DNA of 64,000 nt. It comes from Streptomyces antibioticus (GTDB lineage: Bacteria > Actinomycetota > Actinomycetes > Streptomycetales > Streptomycetaceae). The notes below the pieces were generated by a model. The model made no database searches. It saw only the letters and a list, made by a program, of their open reading frames with translations, and was not told where the DNA came from. Within the stretch, counting starts at the first letter, position 1; each line of letters starts with the position of its first letter. The DNA lies in NCBI RefSeq assembly GCF_001514065.1, contig NZ_KQ948432.1, positions 327,632-391,631 of the forward strand. Reading direction: 5' to 3'. Shown here piece by piece: positions 50,901-61,014 of this stretch. The translations under genes and the position numbers were made by a program.

Positions 50901-51713
50901 ATGAGCAAGCGGAACAGCCAGTCGGCGAAGACGGCGGCGCGCGAGCGCCTGCGTCAGGAACGCGAGCGCCAGGCCAAGCGCGACAAGGTCAAGCGGCAGG
51001 TCATCGTCGCCTGTTCCATAGTGGGCGTCCTGGCGATAGCCGGAGGCATCGGCTACGCCGTCGTCCAGGGCAACAAGCCCGGCTACTGGGAAGACGCCAA
51101 GAACGACAAGCTGGTCAAGCCGGCCAACACCACCGGCACGGGCGGCACGACCGTCGTCATCGGCAAGAGCAGCGCCAAGAAGACCCTCGTCATGTACGAG
51201 GACCCGCGCTGCCCGGTCTGCGCCCAGTTCGAGCAGACGGTCGGCCCGACCGTCAAGAAGGACCTCGACGCCGGCAAGTTCAAGATCCAGTACGTCGGCG
51301 CCACCTTCCTGGACGACAAGCTGACCGGGGAGGGCTCCAAGAACGCCCTCAGCGCGCTCGGCGCCGCGCTCAACGTCAGCCCCGAGGCCTTCCTCGAGTA
51401 CAAGACCGCGATGTACACGACGAAGTGGCACCCCGAGGAGACCGACGACAAGTTCAAGGACGACGCCTACCTCATCAAGATCGCCAACACGGTCGACGCC
51501 CTGAAGAACAACAAGCAGTTCCAGAAGGACGTGAAGGACGGCACCTACGACAAGTGGGCGCTGGAGGAGTCCAAGCTCTTCGACAAGGCCGGCGTGAGCG
51601 GCACCCCGACCCTGCAGATGGACGGCAAGAACCTGACCGGCTCCGACGGCCAGAACGCACCGATGACGGTGGCCGAGTTCAACACGGCACTGGAGGCGGC
51701 CCTGAAGGCCTGA
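50901..51713 (+). CDS. second membrane-anchored DsbA-like protein
   Basis: 270 residues with the same plan as the protein at 19693-20469: charged N-terminus (1-32), one membrane helix (about 33-53), thioredoxin fold with CPVC (Cys104, Cys107) and the cis-proline loop GTPTLQMDG. The first residues (MSKRNSQSAKTAARERLRQE) closely resemble its paralogue, so the pair arose by duplication. GGAG lies seven bases before the ATG. Followed by a terminator and phoD. Confidence 0.88.
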   Translation: MSKRNSQSAKTAARERLRQERERQAKRDKVKRQVIVACSIVGVLAIAGGIGYAVVQGNKPGYWEDAKNDKLVKPANTTGTGGTTVVIGKSSAKKTLVMYEDPRCPVCAQFEQTVGPTVKKDLDAGKFKIQYVGATFLDDKLTGEGSKNALSALGAALNVSPEAFLEYKTAMYTTKWHPEETDDKFKDDAYLIKIANTVDALKNNKQFQKDVKDGTYDKWALEESKLFDKAGVSGTPTLQMDGKNLTGSDGQNAPMTVAEFNTALEAALKA

Positions 51714-51741
51714 CCCAGGTGTGATCCAGGCCTTCGGTCAA

Positions 51742-51775
51742 AGAGCGGGCGAACTTTCACCGGTTCGCCCGCTCT
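51742..51775 (+). terminator. hairpin between dsbA-like gene and phoD
   Basis: Perfect 13-bp arms AGAGCGGGCGAAC and GTTCGCCCGCTCT around an eight-base loop, 28 bases past the upstream stop. Its loop and right arm overlap the putative phoD promoter elements. Confidence 0.75.
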
Positions 51776-51803
51776 CGTTCATACCGATCAGTAACCTGAT
51801 CGG
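51755..51803 (+). promoter_or_regulatory. phoD promoter: PHO-box-like repeats and palindrome
   Basis: TTCACC (51756-51761) and TTCATA (51778-51783) are 22 bases apart, i.e. two 11-bp units, as in Streptomyces PHO boxes that bind PhoP. A -10-like TAACCT (51792-51797) sits inside the perfect palindrome CCGATCAG-TAAC-CTGATCGG (51784-51803), two bases before the GTG start. A palindrome over the -10 could be a second operator. Confidence 0.45.
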
Positions 51804-51805
51804 TC

Positions 51806-53464
51806 GTGACCAGTAGACACAGAGCATCCGAGCGCCTCAACTCCCTGGCGCCGCGCCGCCGTACGGTCGTGAAGGCCGCCGCCGCCACCGCGGGCGCCGC
51901 CCTCATTGCGGCCCCCTTCCCCGCCGGCGCCGCCGACGAGGTCCCCGCCTTCCTGCACGGCGTCGCCTCCGGCGACCCGCTGCCCGACGGCATCCTGCTG
52001 TGGACCCGGGTGACCCCCGTGGCCGCGGCGATACCCGGCTCCGGGCTCGGCCCGGACACCGAGGTGAGCTGGACCGTCGCCAGGGACAAGGCGTTCACGA
52101 ACATCGTCGCCAAGGGCTCCGTCACCGCGACCGCCGCCTCCGACCACACCGTCAAGGCCGACGTCCGCGGCCTCGCCCCCGCCACGACCTACTGGTTCCG
52201 CTTCTCCGCGGGCGGCACCGACTCCCCGGCGGCGCGTACCCGCACCGCGCCGGCGGCGGACGCGGCCGTCACGGGCCTCCGCTTCGGCGTGGTCTCCTGC
52301 GCCAACTGGGAGGCCGGCTACTTCTCCCCGTACCGCCATCTCGCGGCCCGCGGCGACCTGGACGCCTGGCTGCACCTGGGCGACTACATCTACGAGTACG
52401 GCACCGGCGAGTACGGCACCCGCGACACCGTCGTACGGCAGCACGCGCCGACCCACGAGATCCTCACCCTCGCCGACTACCGCGTGCGGCACGGCAAGTG
52501 CAAGACCGACGCCGACCTCCAGGCGCTGCACGCGGTGGCTCCGGTCGTCGCGATCTGGGACGACCACGAGTTCGCCAACGACGCCTGGTCGGGCGGGGCG
52601 GAGAACCACACCGAGGGCACGGAGGGCACCTGGGCCGCGCGTCAGGCGGCCGCCAAGCAGGCGTACTTCGAGTGGATGCCGGTGCGTCCGGCGATCGCGG
52701 GGACGACCTACCGACGGCTGCGCTTCGGCAAGCTGGTCGATCTGTCGCTGCTGGACCTGCGGTCCTTCCGTTCGCAGCAGGTGTCCGTCGGCAACGGCTC
52801 GGTCGACGACCCGGACCGCACCCTCACCGGGCGGGCCCAACTGGACTGGCTCAAGGCGGGGTTGAAGTCCTCCGACACCACCTGGCGGCTGGTCGGCAAC
52901 TCGGTGATGATCTCGCCCTTCGCGATCGGCTCGCTCTCCGCGGACCTGCTCAAGCCGCTGGCCAAGCTGCTGGGCCTGCCGCAGGAGGGCCTCGCCCTCA
53001 ACACCGACCAGTGGGACGGCTACACGGACGACCGCCGTGAACTCCTGGCCCACCTGCGCTCGAACGCGATCCGTAACACCGTGTTCCTGACCGGTGACAT
53101 CCATATGGCGTGGGCCAACGACGTGCCGGTGGACGCGGGTACGTATCCGCTGTCGGCCTCCGCCGCGACCGAGTTCGTCGTCACCTCGGTGACCTCCGAC
53201 AACCTCGACGACCTCGTGAAGGTCCCCGAGGGCACGGTCTCCGCGCTCGCCGCGCCCGTCATCAAGCTGGCCAACCGGCATGTCCACTGGGTCGACACCG
53301 ACCGCCACGGCTACGGCGTGCTGGACATCACCGCCGACCGCGCGCAGATGGACTACTACGTCGTCTCGGACAAGACGAAGGCCAACGCGACCTCGTCCTG
53401 GGCCCGTTCATACCGCACGAAGTCCGGCACGCAGAAGGTCGAGCGAACGTACGACCCCGTGTAG
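51806..53464 (+). CDS. phoD: Tat-exported PhoD-family alkaline phosphatase
   Basis: A 552-residue phosphodiesterase/phosphatase that releases phosphate outside the cell. The twin-arginine signal (RRRTVVK, about 17-23, then an Ala-rich core) directs folded export. Metal- and phosphate-binding motifs are [26 protein letters not shown] and TGDIHMAW, in family order; they coordinate Fe3+/Ca2+ in PhoD enzymes. GTG start. In S. coelicolor a homologue in this genomic neighbourhood is PhoP-regulated, from memory. Confidence 0.93.
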   Translation: MTSRHRASERLNSLAPRRRTVVKAAAATAGAALIAAPFPAGAADEVPAFLHGVASGDPLPDGILLWTRVTPVAAAIPGSGLGPDTEVSWTVARDKAFTNIVAKGSVTATAASDHTVKADVRGLAPATTYWFRFSAGGTDSPAARTRTAPAADAAVTGLRFGVVSCANWEAGYFSPYRHLAARGDLDAWLHLGDYIYEYGTGEYGTRDTVVRQHAPTHEILTLADYRVRHGKCKTDADLQALHAVAPVVAIWDDHEFANDAWSGGAENHTEGTEGTWAARQAAAKQAYFEWMPVRPAIAGTTYRRLRFGKLVDLSLLDLRSFRSQQVSVGNGSVDDPDRTLTGRAQLDWLKAGLKSSDTTWRLVGNSVMISPFAIGSLSADLLKPLAKLLGLPQEGLALNTDQWDGYTDDRRELLAHLRSNAIRNTVFLTGDIHMAWANDVPVDAGTYPLSASAATEFVVTSVTSDNLDDLVKVPEGTVSALAAPVIKLANRHVHWVDTDRHGYGVLDITADRAQMDYYVVSDKTKANATSSWARSYRTKSGTQKVERTYDPV

Positions 53465-53480
53465 TCAGGTTCTGGCCAAC

Positions 53481-53525
53481 GGCAAGGAGTGCGGCCCGTG
53501 TTCGTATACAGCCGCGCTCCTTGCC
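53481..53525 (+). terminator. hairpin after phoD
   Basis: Arms GGCAAGGAGTGCGG and CCGCGCTCCTTGCC pair with one G-U wobble around a 17-base loop, 17 bases past the stop. Confidence 0.75.
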
Positions 53526-53640
53526 CGGTCAGAAGGTGTTCGGAAGGCATTTACAGGCTGGGCATGTACACGTAATCTCCGGGCGGCGGCCAGGAAGACC
53601 CCTGCGTCCGCTCTCCCCAACGCATCCGCTAGGAGTCAGA

Positions 53641-54627
53641 ATGCGTGCGCTTGCCCGGATATCCCCCACTATGCGCAGACGCCTTCTCGGCACGGCCGTT
53701 GTGGCCGGAACCCTGCTGCTCACTCCGGTGTCGGCACCCACCGGACTCGCGGCGGCCCAGACTCCGGCCGCCGGCTGCGCCGACACGGACACCCACGCGG
53801 CGGCCCGCGAGGCCCGCCCGGGCGGCGGCAAGCACGCCGCCGAGCCCAACGAGGTCACCGCCGCCAAGGCCCAGGCGATGAACGCCGACCTCAAGGCCAA
53901 GCTCGACAAGCTGCCCAAGTCCGGCAGCCGCAGCCTCGCCGCCGCGTCCTCCACCACCATCCCGGTGTACTTCCACGTCATCCACGACGGTGCCACCGGC
54001 AACCTCAGCTCGTCCGCCATCACCGCCCAGCTGAACGTCCTCAACGCCGCCTACGCCGGCCAGGGCACCGGAAACGTCGACTCCGGCTACCAGTTCACGC
54101 TGGCCGGCACCGACTACACCGACAACGCGGCCTGGTACAACGTCGGTTCCGGCTCGGCGGAGGAGAAGGCGATGAAGACCGCCCTGCGCAAGGGCGGCGC
54201 GAACGCGCTCAACATCTACACCGCCAACCTCGGCGGCGGCCTCCTCGGCTGGGCCACCTTCCCCAGCTCGTACAAGTCCAGCCCGTCCATGGACGGTGTC
54301 GTCATCCTCGACACGTCCCTGCCCGGCGGCTCGGCGACCAACTACAACGAGGGCGACACCGCCACCCACGAGGTCGGCCACTGGATGGGGCTCTACCACA
54401 CCTTCCAGGGCGGCTGTAACGGCAACGGCGACTACGTCAGCGACACCCCGGCCGAGAAGAGCGCCGCCTACGAGTGCCCGACCGGCCGCGACAGCTGCAC
54501 CAACAAGACCGGCGTCGACCCGATCCACAACTTCATGGACTACACGTACGACAACTGCATGTACCAGTTCACCGCGGGCCAGGTGACGCGCATGCAGCAG
54601 AGCTTCGCGGCCTACCGCGCGGGCTGA
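53641..54627 (+). CDS. secreted zinc metalloprotease, M43-type
   Basis: 328 residues. A signal peptide (about 1-39, with basic start and Ala/Leu core) leads to a propeptide-like region and a metzincin domain with the zinc site [11 protein letters not shown] (His243, His247, His253, Glu244), the HExxHxxGxxH signature, followed by the [10 protein letters not shown] Met-turn and six cysteines likely to form disulphides. The family includes pappalysin/cytophagalysin proteases. ATG at 53641 has AGGAG six bases upstream. Confidence 0.9.
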   Translation: MRALARISPTMRRRLLGTAVVAGTLLLTPVSAPTGLAAAQTPAAGCADTDTHAAAREARPGGGKHAAEPNEVTAAKAQAMNADLKAKLDKLPKSGSRSLAAASSTTIPVYFHVIHDGATGNLSSSAITAQLNVLNAAYAGQGTGNVDSGYQFTLAGTDYTDNAAWYNVGSGSAEEKAMKTALRKGGANALNIYTANLGGGLLGWATFPSSYKSSPSMDGVVILDTSLPGGSATNYNEGDTATHEVGHWMGLYHTFQGGCNGNGDYVSDTPAEKSAAYECPTGRDSCTNKTGVDPIHNFMDYTYDNCMYQFTAGQVTRMQQSFAAYRAG

Positions 54628-54628
54628 C

Positions 54629-55198
54629 CTAGAGAGAGTCGAGGAAGCCGAGCGCCACCCGCCAGGTGGCCTCGGCGGCCTCCTCGTCGTAGTCGGGCAG
54701 GTCGGGGTCGGTGTAGAGGTGACCGGCCCCGGCGTACCGGTAGACCTCCACGTCGGCGCCCGCGCGGCCCATCTGGAGATACCAGGAGCTCAGCCAGTCG
54801 TCCGTCTCGAACTGGTCCGGCTCGGCGACATGCAGCTGGACCGGCAGCTCGTCCACGGTGGCGTTGGCCGCGATGTCCGAGGTGCCGTGCAGGAGCAGCA
54901 GCCCGCGCGCCTTGTCGTCGCCGAGGGCGAGGGTCTGCGCGACGGAGGCGCCGAACGAGAACCCGGCGTACACCAGGCCCCGCTCCGAGTAGGGCGCGGC
55001 GGCCAGCACGGCCCGCTTGAGCAGCTCGTCCTTGCCGATGCCCTCCTTGAACTCCATGCCGTCCTCGACCGTCTCGAACGTGCGCCCCTCGAAGAGGTCC
55101 GGGGTCCAGACCTGGTGTCCGGCGGCGCGCAGCCGGTCGGCGGCCTGGCGGACGGCGGGCCGCAGACCGTAGGTCGAGTGAAAGAGCATGATGTTCAT
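54629..55198 (-). CDS. dienelactone hydrolase family alpha/beta hydrolase
   Basis: 189 residues with nucleophile motif GFSFGAS, GLLLLHGTSD strand, and the late His in AGAGHLYTD; the third acid is likely the Asp in HVAEPDQFE. A cytoplasmic esterase/lactonase of unknown substrate. The start at ATG 55198 (MNIMLFHSTYGLRP) is chosen over upstream in-frame starts that add an atypical tail. Ends one base from the convergent protease gene. Confidence 0.85.
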   Translation of the reverse strand: MNIMLFHSTYGLRPAVRQAADRLRAAGHQVWTPDLFEGRTFETVEDGMEFKEGIGKDELLKRAVLAAAPYSERGLVYAGFSFGASVAQTLALGDDKARGLLLLHGTSDIAANATVDELPVQLHVAEPDQFETDDWLSSWYLQMGRAGADVEVYRYAGAGHLYTDPDLPDYDEEAAEATWRVALGFLDSL

Positions 55199-55292
55199 GA
55201 GGCCATGGTGCCAGCCGGGTACGACAGCGCCGGCGCACGCCCGTACCCACATCTCCGCGGAAGTCACATGTTCATGACCCCGTGGGGCCGGT

Positions 55293-55298
55293 TAGGTT
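55293..55298 (+). promoter_or_regulatory. -10 hexamer TAGGTT before mscS
   Basis: TAGGTT ends seven bases before the ATG at 55306 with no ribosome site, another leaderless-type start. It also sits between divergent genes. Confidence 0.45.
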
Positions 55299-55305
55299 CG
55301 GGGTC

Positions 55306-56421
55306 ATGGAGAACGTACTCCGACCGTTGATCGTCATCGGTGGCTCGGTCCTGCTCACGCTGGTCATCGGCTGGGCCACGGACCTGCTGCTGCGCAAGGC
55401 CGACGCACGGCACAGCGAGACCCCGCTGTGGGGGCTGCTGCGCCGCGGCCGCATCCCCTACCAGCTGGTGCTGTGCGCCGCGATGCTCAGAGGGGCCTAC
55501 GACGAGGCCCAGGTGCTGCGCGAGCACCGGATCGGCATCGGGCAGACCCTCACGCTCGTGCTGATCGGGTCGGCGGCCTGGCTGGTGATCCGGATCGCGG
55601 CGGCGGTCGTCGAGACGTCGTACAGCAGGTACGCGCGCATGCACCGGGACCCGGCCCGGGTCCGCCGGGTGCGCACCCAGGTGACGCTGATCATGCGGGT
55701 CGTCGCCGCGATCGTCGGCGTGGTGGCGGTGGCGGCGATGCTGCTGACGTTCCCGGCGATGCGCGCGGCCGGCGCCTCGCTGCTGGCCTCGGCCGGACTC
55801 CTCGGCATCGTCGCGGGTGTCGCGGCGCAATCCACGCTGAGCAACATGTTCGCCGGGTTGCAGATCGCGTTCGGCGACATGGTGCGCATAGGGGACACGG
55901 TCGTGGTGGACGGCGAGTGGGGCACCGTCGAGGAGATCACGCTGACCTTCCTGACGGTCCGGACCTGGGACGAACGCCGGATCACCATGCCGGTGTCGTA
56001 CTTCACCTCGAAGCCGTTCGAGAACTGGTCGCGCGGCGGGGCCCAGATGACCGGCATCGTGTACTGGCACCTCGACCACTCGGCGCCGATGGACGCGATG
56101 CGCGAGAAGCTCCGCGACATCCTCCGCGAGTGCCCTGCCTGGGACGGCCGTGCCTACGATCTGACGGTCACCGACTCGACGCCGAACACCATGCAGGTGC
56201 GGGCCCTGGTGACCGCCAAGGACGCCGACGACATCTGGAAGGTACGGGTCACGGTCCGCGAGCAGATGATCCGCTGGCTGACCGACCACCACCCGTACGC
56301 CCTCCCCCGCGTCAACACGGCCGACTCGGCTCCGCCCCCGGGCTCCAACGGCGCCCGCTCGTCCGCCTCTCCGGACGGCGCGCCCCGCAGGATCCACGAG
56401 CCTCCGAGGCAGAGCCGCTGA
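55306..56421 (+). CDS. MscS-family mechanosensitive channel
   Basis: 371 residues: N-terminal helices, then the MscS pore/beta-domain region ASAGLLGIVAGVAAQSTLSNMFAGLQIAFGD and RIGDTVVVDGEWGTVEEIT, followed by the cytoplasmic alpha/beta domain and a disordered Pro/Ser tail. Opens to relieve turgor on osmotic downshift. The ATG at 55306 is used; longer in-frame starts have no support. Confidence 0.92.
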   Translation: MENVLRPLIVIGGSVLLTLVIGWATDLLLRKADARHSETPLWGLLRRGRIPYQLVLCAAMLRGAYDEAQVLREHRIGIGQTLTLVLIGSAAWLVIRIAAAVVETSYSRYARMHRDPARVRRVRTQVTLIMRVVAAIVGVVAVAAMLLTFPAMRAAGASLLASAGLLGIVAGVAAQSTLSNMFAGLQIAFGDMVRIGDTVVVDGEWGTVEEITLTFLTVRTWDERRITMPVSYFTSKPFENWSRGGAQMTGIVYWHLDHSAPMDAMREKLRDILRECPAWDGRAYDLTVTDSTPNTMQVRALVTAKDADDIWKVRVTVREQMIRWLTDHHPYALPRVNTADSAPPPGSNGARSSASPDGAPRRIHEPPRQSR

Positions 56422-56432
56422 CCGTCCGAACC

Positions 56433-57173
56433 TCAGCGCCCCCGCTCGGCGCCCCCGTTGACCTGCACGATCTGCGAAGTCACGTGTCCGGCGCCGGGCG
56501 AGGCGAGCCAGTGCAGGGTCTCGGCGACATCCCCCGGGTTCCCGGCGCGACCGTTCGCGGTGTCGTTGATGAGCCGCTCCCGCCGGGCGGGGTCGATGGC
56601 GCCGCCGAAGAACTCGGTGTCCTCGATGTAGCCGGGCGCGACCACGTTCACGGTGATGCCGCGCGGTCCGAGATCCCGGGCCAGGTCGTGGGCGTACGGA
56701 TGCAGCCCCGCCTTGGCGGCCCCGTACGCCCCGCTCCCGGACCCCCGGTAGGCGGCGATGGAGCTGACGAAGAGCACGCGCCCGCCGGGCGAGGCGAGCC
56801 GGTCCTTGAGGGCCTCGGTGAGCAGCGCGGCGGTCAGCAGATTGAGCCGGAAGTTGACGGTCCAGTGGTGCGCGACGGCGTCCAGCGGATCGTCCCCGGA
56901 CGCGGACGGTTCGAGCTGCCCGTTCCCCCCGGCACTGTGGACGAGCACGTCCACGGCCCCGAACTCCCGCCCGACGAACTCGGCGACCCCGCGCACATCG
57001 GCCGTGTCGCTGAGATCGGCGGCGTAGGTCAGCGCCCCGGGCACCCCGGCCTCCTCCAGCACTTCCTTCCGCCGTCCGAGGAGCAGCACCCGATCGCCGT
57101 CCGCCGCGAAGACACGGGCCGCAGCGAGCCCGATTCCCGTTCCGCCACCACTGATCACCACGTTGCGAGCCAT
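56433..57173 (-). CDS. short-chain dehydrogenase/reductase (FabG-like)
   Basis: 246 residues with a GGGTGIG cofactor loop (9-15), Rossmann NAD(P) fold, catalytic Ser/Tyr/Lys set in FVSSIAAY and GSGAYGAAKAG, and C-terminal NGGAERGR. Substrate unknown. A TAGGGT hexamer ends six bases before the ATG. Convergent with mscS, 11 bases apart. Confidence 0.9.
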   Translation of the reverse strand: MARNVVISGGGTGIGLAAARVFAADGDRVLLLGRRKEVLEEAGVPGALTYAADLSDTADVRGVAEFVGREFGAVDVLVHSAGGNGQLEPSASGDDPLDAVAHHWTVNFRLNLLTAALLTEALKDRLASPGGRVLFVSSIAAYRGSGSGAYGAAKAGLHPYAHDLARDLGPRGITVNVVAPGYIEDTEFFGGAIDPARRERLINDTANGRAGNPGDVAETLHWLASPGAGHVTSQIVQVNGGAERGR

Positions 57174-57179
57174 GAACCC

Positions 57180-57185
57180 ACCCTA
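57180..57185 (-). promoter_or_regulatory. -10 hexamer TAGGGT before the SDR gene
   Basis: On the minus strand TAGGGT ends six bases before the ATG at 57173, with no ribosome site: again a leaderless-type start. Confidence 0.4.
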
Positions 57186-57241
57186 AGAAGGGCTGTGGCT
57201 CCCGTCATCCGCCTTCACACGAAGGTCATACGACTGCCAGG

Positions 57242-58828
57242 TCAGCGCAGACTGCGCACGTCCAAGTGCCTCAACACCCGATCCACCACCTCCGGATCCG
57301 CCCCCGGCTCACTCCGCGCCGCCAGCACCTCGTGCCGCGCCGCGCTCAGCATCTCCCCCTGGATCCGCCGCACCCGCTTCAGCCGCTTCGCCCGCTGCTG
57401 ATGCGCCTCCCGCCGCTCCTCGTCCCCCATGTCCGGGCTGATCCGCACCCCGATGTCGAAGGCCCGCCGCAGCATCTGCTCGGACAGCTCCTCCGGCAGC
57501 TCCTCGACGTCCTCGATCTCCTTCAGCCGCCGCTTGGCGGCCTTGGCGGCCCGGATGGCGAGGGTCTTCTCGAACTCCTTCTCCCGCTCGGTGTCGGCCT
57601 TCACGCCGAGCCGCTTCACCAGCCACGGCAGGGTCAGCCCCTGGAGCACCAGGGTCGCCATGATGACGCCGAACGCGATGAAGATGATCTCGTCCCGGTC
57701 GGGGAAGGCGCCCCCTTCCTCGGTCTTCAGCGGAATCGCCAGCGCCAACGCCACGGACGCCACCCCTCGCATCCCCGACCACCACATGACGACGGTCTCC
57801 CGCCAGGTCATCGGGATCTCCTCGTCGTAGTCCTGCCGGGCGTGCAGCCGCTTGGCGACCCAGGTCGCGGGAAACAGCCACATCAGGCGTACGAGGACGA
57901 CGACCACGACGATCGCGGCCGCCCAGCCGAGCATCTCACCCCACCGCCCGGACGCGGTGCGGATCGCGTTGTGCAGTTCGAGCCCGATCAGCCCGAAGGC
58001 CACCCCGGTGACGAGCGTGTCGACGATGTCCCAGAAGGTGTGCCCGGCGAGCCGGGTGAGCACGTCGTCGGCGTCGGTGCCGTACTCGGCGAGGAAGAGG
58101 GCGGTGGTGAGCACGGCGAGCACCCCGGACCCGTGCAGCTCCTCGGCGAGCACGTAGGAGGCGTACGGCACGAGGAGCGTCAGCCCGATCTGGAGGGTCG
58201 GGTCGTCGAGCAGATCCATCAGCTTGTTCGCGCCCCAGCCCAGGGCAACGCCCATGACGACGGCGACGACCGCGGAGAGCACCAGCTCGAACGCGGCCTC
58301 GCCGACGTGGAAGGAACCGCTGACGGCCGCGGCGATCGCCACGTGGTAGAGCACGATGGCCGTGACGTCGTTGAAGAGCCCCTCGCCCTCCAGGATCGAC
58401 ACCAGCCGCCTCGGCAGCCCGAGTTGCCCGGCGACGGCGGTCGCCGCGACGGGGTCGGGCGGCGCGACCAGCGCGCCGAGCGCCACGGCGGCGGCGAGCG
58501 GCAGCCCCGGCACGATGGCGTGGGCGACGGCGGCCACACACAGGGTGGTGACGAACACCAGCGCCACGGCGAGCAGCAGGATCGGCCGTACGTTGGCCGT
58601 GAACTGCCGCCAGGAGGTGCGCCGCACGGCCGCGTAGAGCAGCGGCGGCAGCAGGAGCGGCAGGATCAGCTCCGGCTCGATGTCGACGTTCGGCACGAAG
58701 TCCAGCAGCGCGAGGACGATCCCCAGCAGGGTCATCAGGACCGGGGCCGGCAGCTTGAACCGGTCTCCCACCGGGACGCTGACCACAGCCCCGAGCAACA
58801 GCACGAACAGCAGGGCCAACTGATCCAC
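57242..58828 (-). CDS. CPA1-family Na+/H+ antiporter (NhaP-like)
   Basis: 528 residues, about twelve helices in the first 410 residues including GALVAPPDPVAATAV with the Asp pair of the ion path and EGLFNDVTAIVLYHVA with the ND motif typical of CPA1 proteins, then a charged cytoplasmic domain. It exchanges monovalent cations for protons. GTG at 58828 has GGAG upstream. Confidence 0.92.
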   Translation of the reverse strand: MDQLALLFVLLLGAVVSVPVGDRFKLPAPVLMTLLGIVLALLDFVPNVDIEPELILPLLLPPLLYAAVRRTSWRQFTANVRPILLLAVALVFVTTLCVAAVAHAIVPGLPLAAAVALGALVAPPDPVAATAVAGQLGLPRRLVSILEGEGLFNDVTAIVLYHVAIAAAVSGSFHVGEAAFELVLSAVVAVVMGVALGWGANKLMDLLDDPTLQIGLTLLVPYASYVLAEELHGSGVLAVLTTALFLAEYGTDADDVLTRLAGHTFWDIVDTLVTGVAFGLIGLELHNAIRTASGRWGEMLGWAAAIVVVVVLVRLMWLFPATWVAKRLHARQDYDEEIPMTWRETVVMWWSGMRGVASVALALAIPLKTEEGGAFPDRDEIIFIAFGVIMATLVLQGLTLPWLVKRLGVKADTEREKEFEKTLAIRAAKAAKRRLKEIEDVEELPEELSEQMLRRAFDIGVRISPDMGDEERREAHQQRAKRLKRVRRIQGEMLSAARHEVLAARSEPGADPEVVDRVLRHLDVRSLR

Positions 58829-58901
58829 GGTCAGGCTCCGGCGGGTCGGACGAGCAGGAATCTCCAGCTGTCCAGCCTGCCACGACAGCCGCCGCGATCA
58901 G

Positions 58902-59372
58902 TTACAGCGCGCGCCGCATCCCCTGGTGCGGAATCCCCGCCTCCAGGTACTCCGGCCCGTAGGCCTCGTACCCGAGCCGCTCGTAGAACCCCAGCGCGTG
59001 CGTCTGCGCGTGCAGATCCACCGCCGCGAGCCCCCGCGCGCGTGCCGCGTCCTCGATGGCCCGTACGAGCGCCACACCGACGCCGAGACCGCGCGCCTCC
59101 TCGGCGACCGCGAGCCGTCCGAGCGACCCCAGGGTGAGATCACCGCCGACCTTCTCGGCGGCCTCGGCGCCGTACAGCAGCCGCCCGGTGCCCAGCGCCG
59201 TCCCGTCGTCCCGCACGGCCAGCACATGCACCGCGACGGCGTCGTACGCGTCGTACTCCAGGTCCTGCGGGACGCCCTGCTCGACGACGAAGACCTGCTT
59301 GCGCACGGCGAAGCACAGCTCCCGGTCGGCGGGGTCCTCGGCGACCCGCACCGTGTACGACGGACCGCTCAC
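58902..59372 (-). CDS. GNAT family N-acetyltransferase
   Basis: 156 residues; the acetyl-CoA loop is in [20 protein letters not shown], and the [16 protein letters not shown] segment matches ElaA-type members. The acceptor is unknown. The GTG overlaps the rluD-type stop as GTGA, so the two are co-translated. Confidence 0.9.
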   Translation of the reverse strand: MSGPSYTVRVAEDPADRELCFAVRKQVFVVEQGVPQDLEYDAYDAVAVHVLAVRDDGTALGTGRLLYGAEAAEKVGGDLTLGSLGRLAVAEEARGLGVGVALVRAIEDAARARGLAAVDLHAQTHALGFYERLGYEAYGPEYLEAGIPHQGMRRAL

Positions 59373-60313
59373 GCGTACGTCTCCTCGCGGACCTGGTCCA
59401 GGGCCTGCTGGAGGTCCTCCGGGTAGTCGCTCTCGAACTCGACCCACTGTCCGTCCCCGGGGTGCTCGAAGCCGAGGCGGACCGCGTGCAGCCACTGCCG
59501 GGTCAGGCGCAGCCGCTTGGCGAGGGTCGGGTCGGCGCCGTAGGTGAGGTCGCCGACGCAGGGGTGGCGGTGGGCGGCCATGTGGACGCGGATCTGGTGG
59601 GTGCGGCCCGTCTCCAGCTTCACGTCGAGCAGGGAGGCCGCGCGGAACGCCTCGATGAGGTCGTAGTGCGTGATCGACGGCTTGCCGTCGGCGGTGACCG
59701 CCCACTTGTAGTCGTGGTTCGGGTGGCGGCCGATGGGGGCGTCGATGGTGCCGCTCGTGGGGTCCGGGTGGCCCTGGACGAGGGTGTGGTATCGCTTGTC
59801 GACCGTGCGCTCCTTGAACTGGCGCTTGAGCGACGTGTACGCGTACTCGGACTTGGCGACCACCATCAGGCCGGAGGTGCCGACGTCGAGGCGGTGCACG
59901 ATGCCCTGGCGCTCGGCGGCGCCGGAGGTCGAGATGCGGTACCCGGCGGCGGCGAGACCGCCGATGACGGTGGGGCCGGTCCAGCCGGGCGACGGGTGGG
60001 CGGCCACGCCGACGGGCTTGACGATCACCACCACGTCGTCGTCGTCATGGATGATCTCCATGCCCTCGACCGGCTCGGCGACGATCTGCACGGGCGCGGG
60101 CGCGCTGGGCATCTCGACCTCCAGCCAGGCGCCGCCGTGCACGCGCTCGGACTTGCCGACCACGGACCCGTCGACCTGGACCTTGCCCGCCGCCGCCAGC
60201 TCGGCCGCCTTGGTGCGGGAGAAGCCGAACATGCGGGAGATGGCGGCGTCGACGCGCTCGCCCTCCAGGCCGTCCGGCACGGGCAGGGTTCGGATCTCGG
60301 GAAGCGTGCTCAC
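59369..60313 (-). CDS. rluD: RluA-family pseudouridine synthase (RluD-like)
   Basis: 314 residues with an N-terminal S4 RNA-binding domain ([23 protein letters not shown]) and the catalytic Asp in [15 protein letters not shown]; RluD modifies helix 69 of 23S rRNA, though RluA/RluC activity cannot be excluded. GTG at 60313 lies six bases after CATACT. A GNAT gene overlaps downstream. Confidence 0.93.
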   Translation of the reverse strand: MSTLPEIRTLPVPDGLEGERVDAAISRMFGFSRTKAAELAAAGKVQVDGSVVGKSERVHGGAWLEVEMPSAPAPVQIVAEPVEGMEIIHDDDDVVVIVKPVGVAAHPSPGWTGPTVIGGLAAAGYRISTSGAAERQGIVHRLDVGTSGLMVVAKSEYAYTSLKRQFKERTVDKRYHTLVQGHPDPTSGTIDAPIGRHPNHDYKWAVTADGKPSITHYDLIEAFRAASLLDVKLETGRTHQIRVHMAAHRHPCVGDLTYGADPTLAKRLRLTRQWLHAVRLGFEHPGDGQWVEFESDYPEDLQQALDQVREETYA

Positions 60314-60356
60314 CCGTCGAGTATGCCGGACGGGTGAGACAGTCCCGACCGCGCGC

Positions 60357-60953
60357 TCAGTCCTTGTGGACGGTGCCGTCCGGGTCGAGGCCCTTGAAGG
60401 ACAGCAGCACGATCAGGATGCCGCCGCACACGATCGCCGAGTCGGCGAGGTTGAACACCGCGAAGTGCTTCGGCGCGATGAAGTCGACGACCGCGCCCTC
60501 GAACACGCCCGGTGAGCGGAAGATCCGGTCGGTGAGGTTGCCGAGCGCACCACCGAGGAGCAGGCCGAGCGCGATCGCCCAGGGCAGGCTGTAGAGCTTG
60601 CGGGCGAGGCGGGCGATGACCACGATCACGGCCGCCGCGATCACCGTGAAGATCACGGTGAAGGCCTCGCCGAAGCCGAAGGCGGCGCCCGCGTTGCGGA
60701 TCGCCTCGAACTTCAGCCAGTCCCCGATGATCTCGATCGGCGCGTGGTGCTCCAGTTTGGCCACCACGAGCAGCTTGCTGCCGAGGTCGAGGAGGTACGC
60801 GAAGGCGGCGACGGCGAACAGCACGGCGATCCGGCGCTTGCCCCTGGACTGGGGCCGCTCCTCGACGCCCTCCTGCCCGGCTGCCCGCTCCGGCTCGGCC
60901 CCGCCCCCCTCAGGGGTGTCCGGCGTACCGATCATGCGCTCCGCTTCGGTCAC
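60357..60953 (-). CDS. lspA: lipoprotein signal peptidase (signal peptidase II)
   Basis: 198 residues, four helices. The two catalytic Asp residues lie in LGNLTDRIF and VFNLADSAI. Removes signal peptides of diacylated prelipoproteins, the step after Lgt. N-terminal 40 residues are hydrophilic. GTG with GAGG upstream. Confidence 0.95.
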   Translation of the reverse strand: MTEAERMIGTPDTPEGGGAEPERAAGQEGVEERPQSRGKRRIAVLFAVAAFAYLLDLGSKLLVVAKLEHHAPIEIIGDWLKFEAIRNAGAAFGFGEAFTVIFTVIAAAVIVVIARLARKLYSLPWAIALGLLLGGALGNLTDRIFRSPGVFEGAVVDFIAPKHFAVFNLADSAIVCGGILIVLLSFKGLDPDGTVHKD

Positions 60954-61014
60954 GTGAGTCCCTCAACCTAGGTGCCTGACTGAGGACGAGGGTACGGCAC
61001 GCCCCGGTGGACCC

